Positions 1 through 14,303 of a DNA stretch of 64,000 nt are shown here, piece after piece. Source of the DNA: Zonotrichia leucophrys gambelii (Eukaryota > Chordata > Aves > Passeriformes > Passerellidae). A program made the position numbers and the translations under genes. Below the pieces are notes generated by a model, which saw only the letters and a list, made by a program, of their open reading frames with translations, was not told where the DNA came from and ran no database searches. The stretch spans positions 42,200,920 to 42,264,919 of the forward strand of contig NC_088170.1 in the NCBI RefSeq assembly GCF_028769735.1, given 5' to 3'. How positions within the stretch are numbered: position 1 is the first letter of the stretch; each line of letters starts with the position of its first letter.

Positions 1-3000
1 ACGCGTGTCCACTGTGAATAGTTTTTTGCCCAGTGGAAATTCACGTTTTGGAGAAACCTGTCACATCCCCGGTTAACCAGTGCTGCTCACAAAGTACTGT
101 CAGAAGGGAAAACGTTTGCTTCTCTGGTTAAAAATGCTGTGATTCGCTCGTACTTCTGTGAGCTGAACTTTGCTGACACCTAAAAAAATTGCAGGGACTG
201 CAGCCCACCCCATTGGTTTTTATGATCCATTTCACTGCTCTGGTGCTGGCTGGCTTGAGACTTCAAGCAGCCTGGGGATTGTCCGTCAATAACTCAGCTT
301 CAGCATTTCCTCACTGGTGCAGCGCTCCAGCCGGGCACAGAAATGCAATTGAAGCAACGTACACGTTAGTCAGAATTATTATCATTTTTCCTTCCCAGAA
401 GTACATAACTGTCCACAGAGGGCAGGGGAATGAGAGGTGGGCATTTTTGTGTTAAAGAGATAGGGGTTTTTTACAGAGGTCTTTGTCCTGAAGTGCACTA
501 TATGAGTTTTCACTGGACTTCATCTAAAAGCGAAGCATTTCCTGGTGATGTTACATTTACCTTTCCCTTTCAGTTGCTGGGGAGCTCAGCACGCACCCAG
601 AGGCAGAAGGGCCTGTAAAAGAAAATGAAATTTCAGATGCTATGACTTTAATAAGGAACACTTTGCAACTGAATATCTTTGTGTTGACAGTGAAAATGAG
701 AGTTCTGGCCAAGTTGTAGTCATATCATATATGCTTTCAGTTTATTAGCTCATCTGGAGGCTGGCTGAAGAGAAACCAGAGATGGACATCTCTGCACATG
801 CTCACTCTAAGTCCATGATTTTTAAAGTTTGCTGTCTTGGCTGTTTTACGACTTCAGGCTAACAAAAGCTTCAGGGCTATATTATATGCTTACTATTATT
901 TTTTAAGTAGATTAGTTTTGAGTTGCATTGTAAAATGTAGTGAATAAGCAAATAAGTTGAGAACATCTCTTTTCAAGGAGTTGAGAAATAAACAAAAAAA
1001 GAGTGGCAGTAATGTACCATGAGATTTGGGTTTGGAAAGAGCTCTCACAGAGGAAGGGGTGTAGAGTAGGTAGATGTGTGTCTTATCTAACTTAACAATA
1101 CGCTAGGTCTTTCCATATTTTGCTAACTGTCAAGCTCTTCAGCTGCACAGTTAGAGTATACTTTGATGTTATCGTCAACTGAATTAGTATGGCCAATGCC
1201 ATCTTGAAATGGAGAGAGTGAAAATCAGAATACCTATGCAATCTTAAATGCAATAAAAATATATCATTTGCTGTATCAGCTGGTATGTAGAAGCTGAACA
1301 AGTCCTTACCAGGGTGTGAGTTTTTTACCGGAGTAATGCAAGCCTTGGCGTGTGGCACTCCGTAATTACTAACTAGTCTGCAGGCGAGCTCTGGCGAAAC
1401 GTGTCTATTTGAACTGTAACATCTGTGAGTGTATGTAAAATATCCAGAGTTTGTCTGCTTGCAGAATAAAAGCTAGTTGTCAGGAATCCAGCCAGATCTC
1501 GGTGAATGGAAAACACTTCTTGTTTTCTGACAATTCCCTTGTCTGACTGTTACTGATCACTGTGGACACTGATTCCTTTCCATGGGTGAGATAAGAGAAC
1601 TGACTGGAGATGACTGATCAGAGAGCAGCAGTTTTTCTTTGCTTTTTCCACCCCTCTTTCTCTTCCCTTTCCTCTTCTCAGTTCTTTTTAGGGGCAGTGG
1701 TTGTGTTATCCATGAGCAGGTTGGACCAGATGCTGCCGTGTCTAGCAGGGAATGCGATGTGGCTGGTGCTGTCTGTTGCCCCATGTCCAATGCCAATCCT
1801 ATTGCAACCAGCAGCAAGAGTCCCAAGGGTGCTCTTGTGCCGGCTGTTTGCTTCCTACTCTGTTACTGGTTTAGCTGATCATCACTTTTTTTACTCAGTG
1901 GTAAGCAGGTATTTAAAGCTGAATGGTAACAGATTGCAAAGCTGGACCTTGTGTTCCCATTCATCAGTCTTGTTCAAGCAATTCTCCTGTTTAGCCTTTC
2001 CACTTCTCTTGTCTGTCAAGAATTTCTGTAGCTGTATGGAATTTAATAAAGAGGTTTACGTGATTAGCCAGGCTTTTAATATGAAACACAAACTTTGAAT
2101 TTGTTGTCATCTATATAAACAGAGCTCAGAAATGAAATAAACTGTTAGGTTTGGGTAAATAAAGTAAAACCAAGGTGAGAAGGCAGTTCAGTGCAAAGTA
2201 CAGATGTGCTTTAATGCTATGCCATTGGAAATCAGTAGCAGGATTTCTGTTGACTTAAATGAAATTAGTATTTGGCATGTGTTAGCAGGTTACAGGTTTA
2301 TTCAAATTGTTATTCCTCTTAACTTTAACTTAGTTGTCTTTCCTTGTAACGCAGTGAGATGTGATCATAAAGTTTCCTGCCATAAAGCTCCAGGGTAGAT
2401 TGTATGATACATTTGGTTTGTTACTGGAAACAACTTAGGTGAATTTGTGCATTAGTTACCACAGTGACTACAGTATTGCATGCTGCATGGAGCAGTTAAA
2501 ATATTGCCCAGTATATGATGTATGAGGTGCCTAATTTTGCCAGCAAGGTTTCTTCATTTGTGCTGTCTCAGTATACGCGGTTATAACTTTTGACATTTTA
2601 AATTAAGGCACCTGTTAGCAACACTCATGTTTCTGTGGGTGTTTTTTCCACTTGTCATCTTGCACATGTTAAACCAAAGAACGGAACTTTTGTTAGTGTT
2701 ATGTATTCAATGTTTGTTAGCCAAGAAATCCACAGTTACGCTTATTTCAGCCTTATTCAAGGTGTGTATTGACCACCTCTGGCTGATTCTATGCATGGTG
2801 CATGAAGATGGTAAATGCTGCTGGATTCTTCTTTGAGTAGATGATTTCACTGGGGTAATCTTGATTACGGATAGGTGTTTTCTGTTTGCCGCTTGCAAAA
2901 GCCAGGAAGTTTGTCTCCCTTTCTCTCCCTAGCCTGCACTTGGGAGGTGATGGGGAGTAGCTGCAGGAGCCTGCCTGCCCTCCTCCTTCATCTTCCTCTT

Positions 3001-4144
3001 TCTGCCCGAGCCACGACATCTTTTCTTCCTCCTCACCAGCAGGTGGAGGAAGCACTATTCTCCTCCAGCCGTTCCTCCGGAAAGTTAATTGTTTTTGGAA
3101 TTGATGACAAGCAGCAGCCCAGCATGAAGAGTAGGCACATGGTGCATATTTGGGCAGCCATGTTATATGTGGTGGCTGCCGTGTGTTATTTATCTCTTTT
3201 GCATAATAAGTGCGAGTAGAAGGATGTTGCCAAATGAAATTGGTTTCTGGATCAAAATCTTGTAAAAAACCCTCAAACTTTAGAGCAATCAAATATTTTA
3301 TTTAGAAATGCAGTGCAAGTCTTCACTTTGACACAGGTCTGCTTCTTGATGAGTTTAAAGGGTCGCACAGGGTCTTTGAAACCTGGAACAGCAACAGATT
3401 ACGTGAAAGGAGGACTTTTGCTTTGCTGATTGTATTTCTCCATATCATGACAAAACCAAAATTTGAATATCCACAATGATGGCTCTGTCATGTCAGTAAT
3501 TAAGGCCTTGTTGGGCACACAACCATTTCTTTGGAGTGTGGTTTTCAAAAGTCCCTTATAACAGGGTAAAAGTGTGCTCATGGGTCACTGAGGGCAGTGA
3601 AAGCCAGGTGAAACAATTGTTCTCTCACCTGTGCTGCCAATATCACTAAAAATGTGAGTATCCCTCTGATGCATGTGATTCTTTTATCTTTAATAATATA
3701 TTTCCATTTTTTCCCCGAGAATTTCTCCAGTTAGCACTTGGGTCACTGCTTCATATTGATTTTTATCTCGGTTGCTTGGTTTGCATCTTCTGTGGGATAA
3801 TGTCCAAATCTGACACAGAATCTGTTTATTTCTTTTGAGGTTCTTGTTGCTCTTACTAAGACATCTTCCTTTGTGGCAGACACAGGAATAAGTATCTACA
3901 CAATGCTGATGTGATGTGAAGTGTCTGTACAGTACTTTCTTAGCAGGTTCCTGATTCATGAATGTGGCTTCCACAGCTCTAATAATCCACTTCAATTATA
4001 GTATTAATAGCTTGCATTACTACCCCATTTTATGCATGAGAAAGGAAAAACTTGCCAATTAAAGCCAAAATCAGCAGAAGTTTCAGCTAGTTTTGAGTGC
4101 ACAACCAAGTACCTGATTTGTCCAGACACGTAGTCTATGTAACA

Positions 4145-4400
4145 TCAAGGTCCTGTGGATGACACCCTCCTCTTGCAGCGCTCAGCCTGTCCTGCCTCCT
4201 GGCCTCTCTCTTTACCCGGGGCTTTTGTCCCTGTGTGACATCCAGCTTCGGTCTCCATTGCTGGCCCTTTTGTGCTGTGCTGCCTCCCGCTTTGTTGTGC
4301 GTGCCAGCCCGATGACCCGCGCAGGGTGTGCAGCGCTGCTCCCTGCTCTGGCAGCTGCCAGCCTGTGCTGCCTGCTGCGGGCACCTCTTCTGCCATGTCA
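4145..4400. other. GC-rich, CpG-enriched patch in intron 1
   Basis: About 250 bases stand out against AT-rich surroundings by high C+G and a cluster of CpG dinucleotides (for example around 4178, 4218, 4311-4321, 4339 and 4378). Open frames on both strands cross it, as expected for stop-poor GC-rich DNA, and none looks like a known protein. It could be a small intragenic CpG island or alternative promoter, or a diverged repeat. No TATA box or initiator is obvious. Confidence 0.4.
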
Positions 4401-4477
4401 CATGGGGGCCAGAGGTTCTTCAGGGCAGAAGGGATTCTTGCAAAATATGTAGCCTAAATCTTATGCATGTGCATATG

Positions 4478-4510
4478 TATTTATTTATTTATCTATTTAT
4501 TTATTTATTT
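4478..4510. repeat. (TTTA)n tetranucleotide microsatellite
   Basis: About eight TTTA/TATT units in a row with one interrupting ATCT unit. It is a simple repeat in intron 1 and probably length-polymorphic. Confidence 0.85.
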
Positions 4511-7500
4511 AAGATGTTCAGACTGAGTTCCTTTAGGGACTCGTAATGTGACTAAATCTGGACAGTGTTTTCATGGTGCTGAAGGCATGTTAGAGAAACT
4601 CGGGTCATCCTCTGCATGCATGGAAATTCTAGACCTGGAATGAATAGAAGTTGGAAAGAGTATATGGGCTTGAAAACAGTTTTGCTGTTAATTTGTTATT
4701 TTTTCCACCCTTAACTATTATATGTGTTCCGAGATTGTGGTTTAAAAAAAAGCAGCAAATGGAAAGAAAACCACTGGAATTATTCTAATGTAATTCACAG
4801 TGAATATTGTGGGCTTTATTACCATAGGAGTTACTACCTGGTTGTATCAAATTGCTGCAGTCTTCATATAAACACTTGGATAATTGAAATGCCAAAGAAG
4901 ACCTTAACATTAAGGGGTGCAGACAGAAATAACAGATTACAGCATGAAGGTCATCAGGAGAAAGGCACTAGAACAGATTACTAGTTTTCTGCACTGAGGA
5001 TTTTTGTTGAAGAAGCAGATTTGTTCAGGGAAGTATGTCTCAGTGGTATGAAAGTCTGAATTAATGACTAGCCAGTAAGGGGTCATCTGAATATATTAGT
5101 TTGTCAAGTCTTTTCCTAAATTAAAAAACAGCGTGTTCTTCGAGCTTTGAGTAAAGATCAAGTGATATTTTCTCAGTGATGTTGCCCTTCCTTACAGGTG
5201 AAGAAATTAAAAGTTTCCAAGAGACCGTTGCCTTATTTTTTTCTTCTGCATTGGATTGAGCAATTTTGGGCCAGTAATAAACATCCCTGTGTCTCAGTGT
5301 ATTCCTTGCTGGAAGGGTTAATATGGGAAATTTAGACTAATGAGTAGGGCACATTTTGGCATGATGCATACTTAGTGTGATTCCCTCTACATGTAAAATT
5401 TCACAACAGAATTTGAGCCAATGTTTTTAATGCAGCTTTCAGCTAAAAACGCTATAAAATGCCTAAGTGTTTTTACAAATGGTTTCACAGCACCATGTGC
5501 TAGGTAACACAAGAGAATGGAAATTGCTTGTACAAAGTCTTTAATTAAATATTGCTAAAATGTACTGCATTTTTTAGTGGCATGTGTTCTAAAAATTATT
5601 ATTTTTTTAGGAACCGCAGTGTGGATTTGCCATGTGGAGACAGTTATTGTAGATACTGTAGTTCGGGGTCATGCATGTTGAATGAAACTGTGTGGAATGT
5701 GCAGTTCTTGTGAACAATTGAACTGTAATTGTAGTTAGTCTGTGTTTTGTCTGGTAAATAAGTAACTGGAGAGCCTCTGCTGGAGTGAGGAATTGGGAGG
5801 AGGCACCCAGTGGCCACAGTGCTGCCAAGGAAGAATGACAAATGCATGGGTTGAAAACCAGCTCTGGATATATCAGCCCTGAATACCAGCAGGTGAACAT
5901 GTGTATAACCATGATTATCCAAATGTAGAGCCTATGGGACATGTTTTCAAAAGCTGTGTACCAGGCATTTGGAAACTGGTTGATGACCTTTGGTTTGACA
6001 TGGGTGTCTGCCTGGTTCTAGTCTCTCCCTCCTGTATGCACTCATGTACCCTCTGTCTACATGAGCTGGGATGCTGATGTCAACGCTCCTCCTCTTGCTT
6101 GCAACCGTGCTCCTCTCAGCAAGACACTGTTCTCCTTACTGATGTCTTTTATGTCTTTCTCTAAAAAGCGGGATCAAACAATGCTTTCTGCTACAGCTCT
6201 GAACTATTCTCTGAAGCTAGAGGTTTGCCTCCAGGCTTGGGGTGGGATAGGAGCATGGACAGCAAAAGCCATTGGTGGCTCCTCACTGTGCTGGCCAGAG
6301 CCTTAGCAGCTCCTGACCTGGGCTAGGCTGGAGGCAACCAGCGTCCATCTCGGGTGTTCTGTGTTGATGGTTTCACACCACCAGTGATGGGCACATTGGC
6401 ATGGGAATCTCTGACCTACAAGAGCATGTCCTTCTTGCCTCCTCCCTAAATTGCCCAGGTGTGCACCAGACACTTTATAGAAAGACCTCATCATTAGCAC
6501 TGATGGGTCAATGTGCTTAGGATAGTTGATATGTCAGAGGAAATGTCTCAGATAAAAAGGTCTCCAACTAAATATGTAAATAATATTTGTCAGTGTTTCC
6601 CTCAAATATCTTCCAGCAGATGTGAATACCATGTGTATCCCTTTAATAAACTAAACTCAAAATAATTTCCACTTTGCTAGATATATAGGGAATAGCTGGG
6701 GAGGGTGGGGAGCGAACTACAAAGGAAGGTAAAAACTGCATATGTGTGTTGTTATATTTGATGACCGATTCATTAAAGCCTTAAGTGTATCCAGGCTTTC
6801 AATAGTCTTCTCCTGCTGTTGCTTCCTGTACTCCCTGGCTACAAAATCAGTCTCTATGGCTCTCATTCCTCTTACCCACATGAAAGACTTTGAGCATCTG
6901 CAAGTTATGATTTGAGAAGTATCTGCTTTTAAACAGAATATATTTTATCACCGTGTCTTCACAGGCAGCATAGTACATTGTATAAATTAGGGGATCCTAG
7001 ACCTTTGAACACTCGAAGGCTGGGTGAGGTACTCCGTGTGTGTACTGTGTCTGGCCATACCCCTCAAACATCCTGGACCCACACCAAAAATGCTGGATTT
7101 TTAGTGGGTGTGGAGGCCCTTCTGTAACCTTTACTGTGTGCTGCAAAGCATGGAGGGGGCAAGGTTGTAACCATCCCTTGATCTTCCATGGTTTTTGTAC
7201 TCTTACTTGAGCTCCACAATTTCTCTATTTTCAACTACAGACCGTGGGCCAATCCTCAGTTCAGTCTGTTAAACTGTTGCATGATAGAAGCTCATTGTCC
7301 CTCAGCTCTCCAAAGACCGAACTTCCTTAGCTCTGATGGTTTATGAGCCATCAGTCCTTAAAGCTGCCATTGGTCCATGATGTGATGGAAGTCCTGGGTC
7401 TTGCTCAAGTATGGACTTTTCCAGGCCCTATGTTTACCAGTGTAGGAGATAGAGGAACCACCCATTGAAGTATTTTATTCACTTGAAAAAAACTCAGTCC

Positions 7501-9977
7501 CAGGGCAGCTGTGGGACAAGGGGTTAGCATGTCCCACACTTGTGAAACCATCCTGGCCAGTTGTAGATGAATGTGAAAATCACAAAATAAATGCTGGTCT
7601 TGTTTTTTATAAATATTAAGAAAACTGCAGCTGAGATTTCTGAGCTTAACATGCTCCTAATGTAACTCTTAATTTCTGGATTCCTCCTCAGCCTTCCCTT
7701 CTCACTGTCAGCATTTCCCACTTCACCTCACCACACCTTCAGCATGGTGCCTGAGAGCGCTTGCTGCTTTGTCCCTGGGATGCTAGCCTGGTGAAGGGGA
7801 GGGTCTGCTGCACCTTGTGTGGGGCTGGCTGCCTCTGTGACAGAGCATTGGTGTTTGGCAGGCTGTGCTTCCCCTGTTGCCGCGCCTTCCTGGGGAACAT
7901 TGGTGATCCCAGAGCCCCTCGGCGACTCTGGTGCAGCAGTCACATATGGGATGACTTAAGGCTGGAGCAGTGTCTTTGTTCTGAGGTCTGGCTGCTTGAT
8001 GGACTTGCAATTATCTTAATGTCTGGCTGGGCCATGGAGCTGAGTCAGCGTGTTTGGCCTTAAGCAGCACTGCTTCAGAATAAAGACACTAGTTAAGGGA
8101 CATTAGGCTTAAAAAATAATTTATTGTTCCTGTGAAAAGATAGCAAGTTTAGGGACTAAATTTAGGTATTCCTTGGTAGATCAGAAAAATTGGGATCCTG
8201 CTGTTGATGGAGATCTCAAAGCCTTCATATCATGTTTCCTGTACACAATAAGGCATTTAATCTCTGATGGTATTTCTAATCTCTATTAAATGCCTGGTGG
8301 TGAAAGATATCTCCTTTTATTTGAGGTACAAGTGTTATTTTAAAAATGAGTGTGAATATTTTTTTAATCACAAAAGATAGCAATTGGGGTTGGGTAGAAA
8401 TACTTCTTTGAGCTGTGTGGTAACTAAGCAAATGTTTCTTTTTGTTTAACGGTGCTTTGTTGTTGACACAAAAAGGTTAAGTCTTTTGCACACAAGTCTG
8501 ACAGGGGAAGACAGCAAAGCATTTGTTAAAGAAATAGCTTCCAAGGCACGTGTTCAGAGCTGTCACTTATTTGCATATTTTTGCCACTCTGCACAAATCA
8601 AACATTATGGCTTCCCCAGCAGAGTGCAGCTCAGGAAGGAGGAGCAAAGGTGCTCGGAGATGCCTGGGGACAGCTGGCGCAGTGGATTCTGCAGGGCAGA
8701 GCGGAGGGCTGTTGTTTTGGTGTGAGGAAATAAAATAGCCTTTGGGACAAGAAGAGGGGAGAGTGCAACCTTCCCATTTGGTATGTGCTCTAATGCCATG
8801 TGGTCTGGAACCAGCAGAATTCCTGTAAATACCTACTGGAGGCAATGTGGGCTTAGCTGACTTGTGTAGGGATGTAACTGAGAGATGTTCACATTGGCCT
8901 CTTGGGAAGATGCCTTTTTAATCAGGACTATACATTAGCAATAGCATCCTTCATGCTACTTTCTTTGTCATATTTTTATTCTCTTCAGGGCACCAAAATG
9001 AGGTGAAACCATTAAATGGTGATCTGTTGGTTTAAGCTCCAATTCTTGTAGGAGCCAGCTGTTATAGCCATGTTTTGGGCTTCCAGGAAGGTGAGTGGTT
9101 TCCCTGAGGTTCATCCAGAAACTCTGTGGTGGAGCCATGGGGAGAGAGCTGAGGTCAACCACAGCTCCAGCACTGTGCTGAGCAATTCCTTGTGTGGGTA
9201 TAACCATCTCAGGAAAATTGCTCTTAAAATTAACATCCTCTTCCATAGTTTCAGTCACACTTTGAAGGGATGGTGCCAGTTTTTCAAAAACCCGCCATCT
9301 CTTGTGCCTTGGAGACAGCTCTCACTGTTGATCACCAGCTGATACAACTCAGTCACCATTGTGTCAGCACAGCCTGGGAGGAATGAGGGCCTTTAGGCTG
9401 GACTGTGCAGTGCTTTTGCACCCAGGCCAGAGACTAGCCATCCTTTTCAACTGCAGGTTTTTTTTCTGTGTACAGTTTGAGAGTTTTCTACCAGTGTTTC
9501 AGTAAAACAAAGTATTCCTCCATTCTGCCTGGTATTTTACAGTGTAAATGTGGTCTAAGGGAACCTGTGCTAGGCCTTGTTTTGGGTTATGCATTGCTCA
9601 CAAGGAATTCATCACAGAGAAAGATTTCATGCTGTACTTCAACCTCCTTCAAGCCTTTCTTGGATGAAAGGAAAATTCTGCAACTGTGAATGTAACTGAT
9701 TATCATTATTGGATGTCGTTACTCATTCTGAGCATAAACCAAAAAAACTGCATCGCCTGTGATGTATGTGGGTAAAATGCTGCTCTCAGTTGCGTTAACA
9801 CTTGTAAGCTGAAAAGTAGAGTTCGGCCCTTTTTTTTAATTGAAGTATTTGTTTAACACAGGCAAAGACTAAACAATACGCTTGAAAGCAATTTGTGTTA
9901 TTGTCTGTAGAGCAAAGCTTGTATTTTATGAACTGGCTGATCATAAAGACAGCATAAATCATGTAAAGCATTCTCAT

Positions 9978-10024
9978 TTGCCTTTTCTTTTTTTTTCTTT
10001 CTTTCTCTTTTTTTCTTTTTGCAG
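9978..10024 (+). promoter_or_regulatory. Strong 3' splice-site-like element in intron 1
   Basis: A near-uninterrupted 40-base polypyrimidine tract ends in TTTTTGCAG at 10016-10024, as good as or better than the real NUAK1 acceptors. A donor-like G|GTTAGT follows at 10169-10175, using the same GTTAGT hexamer as the exon 2 donor. The enclosed 145-base candidate exon (10025-10169), if joined after a phase-0 exon 1, hits TAG at its sixth codon. It could be a cryptic or alternative (poison) exon, or a chance pyrimidine microsatellite. Confidence 0.25.
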
Positions 10025-10879
10025 ATGGGGCTTGTAGAGTAGAGTTGCAGTCAAATGTCTGCTCCAGGATATTTTAGTTGAACTGTGCGAGTCCATTAAA
10101 CAAATGTAATGGATTTTTGGAAAGAAGAACTGCATGTTTCAAACCAAATGTTTTACATAGAGAACATCTGGTTAGTTCTGGATGTTTGTATGTAGAGCAC
10201 ATCAGACAGCAGCCGTAGTGAGTTATCTGGGAGGTTGCCTGGGATGTAGTTGTAGGATATGACAGTTCAGTTGTTATGGGGAATAATTCCTATGAAGTAT
10301 TGCCATAAATTGAATGTTTGGCACAAACAGCTGTATCTTTGTTTTACTGCACACCCAAGTTATTCTTCTTATCTGCCCAGCAAAACTTTAGACATTGTTT
10401 AAATAACCCAGTAAAAGCTGGCACCTCAGAGCTGTATTAAAGCATACACAAGGAAGGGAAATGGAGCTTGCTCTGTGTTCAGGGAAGCACTATTGATTTC
10501 TCCTGTGGGCAGTGCAGAACAAGTGAGCAATAAATGCAGTATGTGCAAATGGTTTGTGCGGCTGAGTTGGAAATGATCAGTGTTCCACCGGTGTTGTGTG
10601 GTGTTCCTTTGAGCAACATGAATATACAAAACTGGTGCAATGCATGTAATTAGCCTGACTTTAGAGTTTATTAGGGCTACTGGAAGAACTTTAACCTGGG
10701 TAAATTAATAAGTCTGCTTTTATTTCACAGCATCGGAAATAATATATTTCCAGGAAATGTAGAAAAATGTCTTATTTGGGAGTTGGTTCTTAAATTATTT
10801 CCTCAACTGAGGAATACGTAGTTCAAATGAGATTAAAGTTGTAATTTCCAGAGCAGCAATGCAGCTTCCCCTTTCAGGA

Positions 10880-10903
10880 TTGTTTAACTAAAAAGTTAAA
10901 CAA
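10880..10903. repeat. Perfect 10-bp inverted repeat with AAAA loop
   Basis: The arms 10880-10889 and 10894-10903 are exact reverse complements (left arm TTGTTTAACT) separated by AAAA. Flanking bases do not pair. The GTTTAAC/GTTAAAC halves resemble homeodomain or forkhead half-sites; function is unknown. Confidence 0.6.
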
Positions 10904-13900
10904 AGTGGGTTAGGCAGTCTCTTGGTCCGGTCCCTTGTGGACAGCAATTCACATTATGCAGCGCTGCTTTAATAGTCCTGCTTGGTCTGACATGATTTGT
11001 GGTATTTGCTGAGATGAGTTTCTGGACCGAGTAGCATGGAAGGGAATTGCTCCTCACTCTGAGGAAGGGGGTATGTCCAAGTGTGTGCAAAGGTCACTGA
11101 CAGGGTGAAGTGGGAATCCTGGGCTGCTGTTGTTACACTACCTAACAGCTTAGCTTCTGGCAAGCCAGAAACATGGGTTCTAACTCTCTCTCGTTCAACT
11201 GACTCCAGCCAAAACACATGCCAAAAAAGGTGTTTGTGCATGTTGAAGAAGGGGGTAACAGTCCTGGAGCTCGCAGGGTCTGAGGGAGTTCTTAGGCAAA
11301 GCTTTCCATCCTGAAAAATAATTGCGTTGTGCTTTTTCCCCTCCAAAGTTAAGTCTCCTCATAACTGCTTAGAGCAACTGCCTGCAGTTGTGAACTCCTC
11401 TTCTAGCAGGGAAAGCTGGAATTATGCATTTAAGGCTACAGAATTGCTGGATGGCCAGCCACTTAATTGTAGGAAAGTATAATTCATTCCTCACCCTCTC
11501 ACATTCATTCCAAGCCCAACTGGCTGCAGGGAGCAAGAGTGTTCCCGTTCCTGTTTTACTCTCTCTCCTGAGCCATTAGGGTGGCCCTGGTAATTTACTT
11601 TCAATAAACAGAAATGAGCAACAGGAGGTTCCTCTACCTTCAGGGGTGTAAATATTTCTCAGAAATCAGAGACGGATGGGGAAGAAATCTTAGCAAACTC
11701 CTTTCCTCCCACTGTAGTAATTCCACCACATTCCATCATAAATTCTAAGACAATCCCTTTCCAGAAGGAACCATTAAATAGGTAATGTCCAGGCAGAACA
11801 ATGTAATACTGAAGCAGTGTGTTAACAAAAACAAATTTAATATTGCAAAGCGATCTGTAAGCCCTGGAGCAAAATAATCTGGGTGAGGCTTTGATACATG
11901 ATTGCCAATCTTTTTGTATTCCAAGAGTATTTTTTCAGATAGGATATGGGTTTATGGTTTGTTAGATTCCCACCAGGAAGTGGTGTTTATATTTTGATCC
12001 ACCTTAGATCAGTTTGGGAAAGTAAACTAGATACAGGTGCTTCTGATATTTCCATGTCATTAACCCTTCCAATTGTGCTGTTTAAACACATCTGTGCACC
12101 CTCCATCATATAATTTCTGTGTTCCACGGACTTTACATAATGAATCCTTGCTCATCAATGTAAATCTAAAAGACTAAAGTCTATGAATTCAGCTTTAAAA
12201 ATCTCTTCACACTTAAAAATTCCGTTCTGTTAATTAGGAATTTCAGGTGGTCAAACAGTATGGTTTTTGGTTTTAATGAGTGTTGTGGTGCATGAAAGTA
12301 CAGACATTTCTTTTAAAAAACACTCTTCCCAAGGTTTTTCCTTGTACTATTGTAATTCTCGTGGTGAAACAGCACTTCTCTTTTTTCTCTGAAGGACTGT
12401 AGGACCGGAGAGCAAAATCAAAAGATCCCCACAATACCGGCTGACTTCACATTTGTGGTGGAAGAGGCATTGTAAATATGTGCAAAGCTCTCAGTGGTTC
12501 TGAGTTTTCTCTGAACTCACAGAAGCTTCAGTGAAAAAGAGAGAATAATCCAAGTTACATTTATTTATCCACAACTTTTTCAAGCAGAACGTACCAATAA
12601 ATGAAAATGTGCTGTGAGATGGCTTCTTGGGAAAAAATGGTTCTAAGAGTTCAAACAATGTCTAACCCTCTTCCTTGATTAATGTGAATTACAGCCTTGC
12701 ACTGATGTAGTACCTTTCACCTAAACCTGCAAAATCACTTCAGAGACTCTGGTAACAGCTGAGGTTACCGTTATTTAGCAGCACATTGTAACAGTTTGCA
12801 GCAGTTGCTTAGAGGGTGTGAATAACCCCATTTCCAATTTAAATTATTGGAGGAATTACAGGAGTAATTTTCAAACTGGAACTAGATCCAGGCACCAGGG
12901 CTTTATACCTGTCTTCTTAAGAAAGCCATAAAGGGCTTTTTTTATAATGACACAGCCAAGATCTTGGTTTTATGTTTCATCCCCAAATTGATGCCTTGAA
13001 CAGTGTGCACTCCTACTTTGGAGGATTACTTCAGTGTGGTTCACTGCTTATTCACAATGAAAAAACAACATTGAATTAAAGTTCCTCTCTGCTGCCTCAG
13101 GTTAGCATTTTGCATTACATCAGCAGCTGTGGTAGCTGTGAGATCAAGCCCCAGAATTACTGTGAAATCTATCTTCCAGGTTTTGGAGAGTGGATCTGTA
13201 ATACCCATGTAACATTGAGAACAGTGAACTTAGGGCTTGTGAATTCTTTCAGTCCTCTTAAATTCTTTTGAGAATTCTTGTGAATTCTTTTCAGTCCTAG
13301 CCAGTAATTTAATTAGTGCTGAACAGTCTGCACACAGACTTGCAGAAATTAAAAGACTGACTGACACAGGATTCTCTTTCAGTGACTTTTCCTCTTTTGC
13401 TTATGTGCTGGATAGAGCTGTGCTGTGTTTGGAAGTCGATCAGTAATGATTGCACAATTCTAACCTCATTTAAACTATGATATAAACAGACATGATAGAA
13501 ACAGATGCTACCAGGTTTTTTCCTACTTAAAAGTGAAGTCAGCTTTTTTTTCTTCTGTTGTTTTTTTTTTTTTTTCCCTCCTTTTCCCCCCCTTTTTGGT
13601 TCCAACAAAATTGTAACCTGGAAGAAAAGCAATTAGACTTTGTGAAATCCCAACTCAGTATAGTATTTGGCTTTGGTAAATGTGGAAGCCAAAAATAAAC
13701 ATCTGCTTGGCAACTTCACTAGAAGTTAACTGTAAGTGCAGTTTTCATCTTTTGAGTGAATGTGGCATTCAGTGCTGGTTAACATCTCTTAAGAAGAATG
13801 ATCCATAGTTGAGGCTGTAAAGCATTTTTTTTTATTTTTAAATTACAGTTATGAACATCCATTGCCTTGGGGAAATCCCCTACCCCAGTTTCTTTCCAGA

Positions 13901-14303
13901 CCTAATTTCTTATGTGCCAAAGCATGAACTTTTCTTGAAAGTTTGAAAGTAGTTGGATGGGATATTTGTGAGTTATTAGACATTGGAAAGGAGATGGTCT
14001 TCCATCAATCTGTGCATGATACGGAGTTACATTTGGAAGTGTATTAGAGAAAATGTAAAAAGTCCCACGCTTTTCTCCAGGAGAGTAAAGTCTGCACATG
14101 ATGGGGACTCTCCCAGGATGCCACACCAGCCTTAGGCTCCAGTTCTTATAGGACACAGCTGCAAACATCTTTAATAACCTGGTCATGTAATATCTTTACT
14201 TTTCAACAAATATTCTGCAACCTCTGCTCCTACCACAGCAAATTTGTTGTACTGTGGATTAGGGAGGATTGAAGTGAATGCAGATTTGTGGTAGCATGCT
14301 ATT

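Noticed and set aside
1610..2098. 162-codon frame in intron 1, with AGGTTGGACCAGATG near 1718 resembling a CR1 tail
   Set aside because: The frame has no recognisable domain and the CR1 resemblance is limited to about 15 bases.
2789..3292. 167-codon antisense frame and the overlapping sense frame at 2875-3219
   Set aside because: Both strands are open over the same low-complexity CT-rich stretch; neither shows protein-like conservation.
5185..5210. CTTCCTTACAG|GTGAAG as a recursive splice site
   Set aside because: The donor half is weak and the pyrimidine tract short; such juxtapositions are common by chance in a 22 kb intron.
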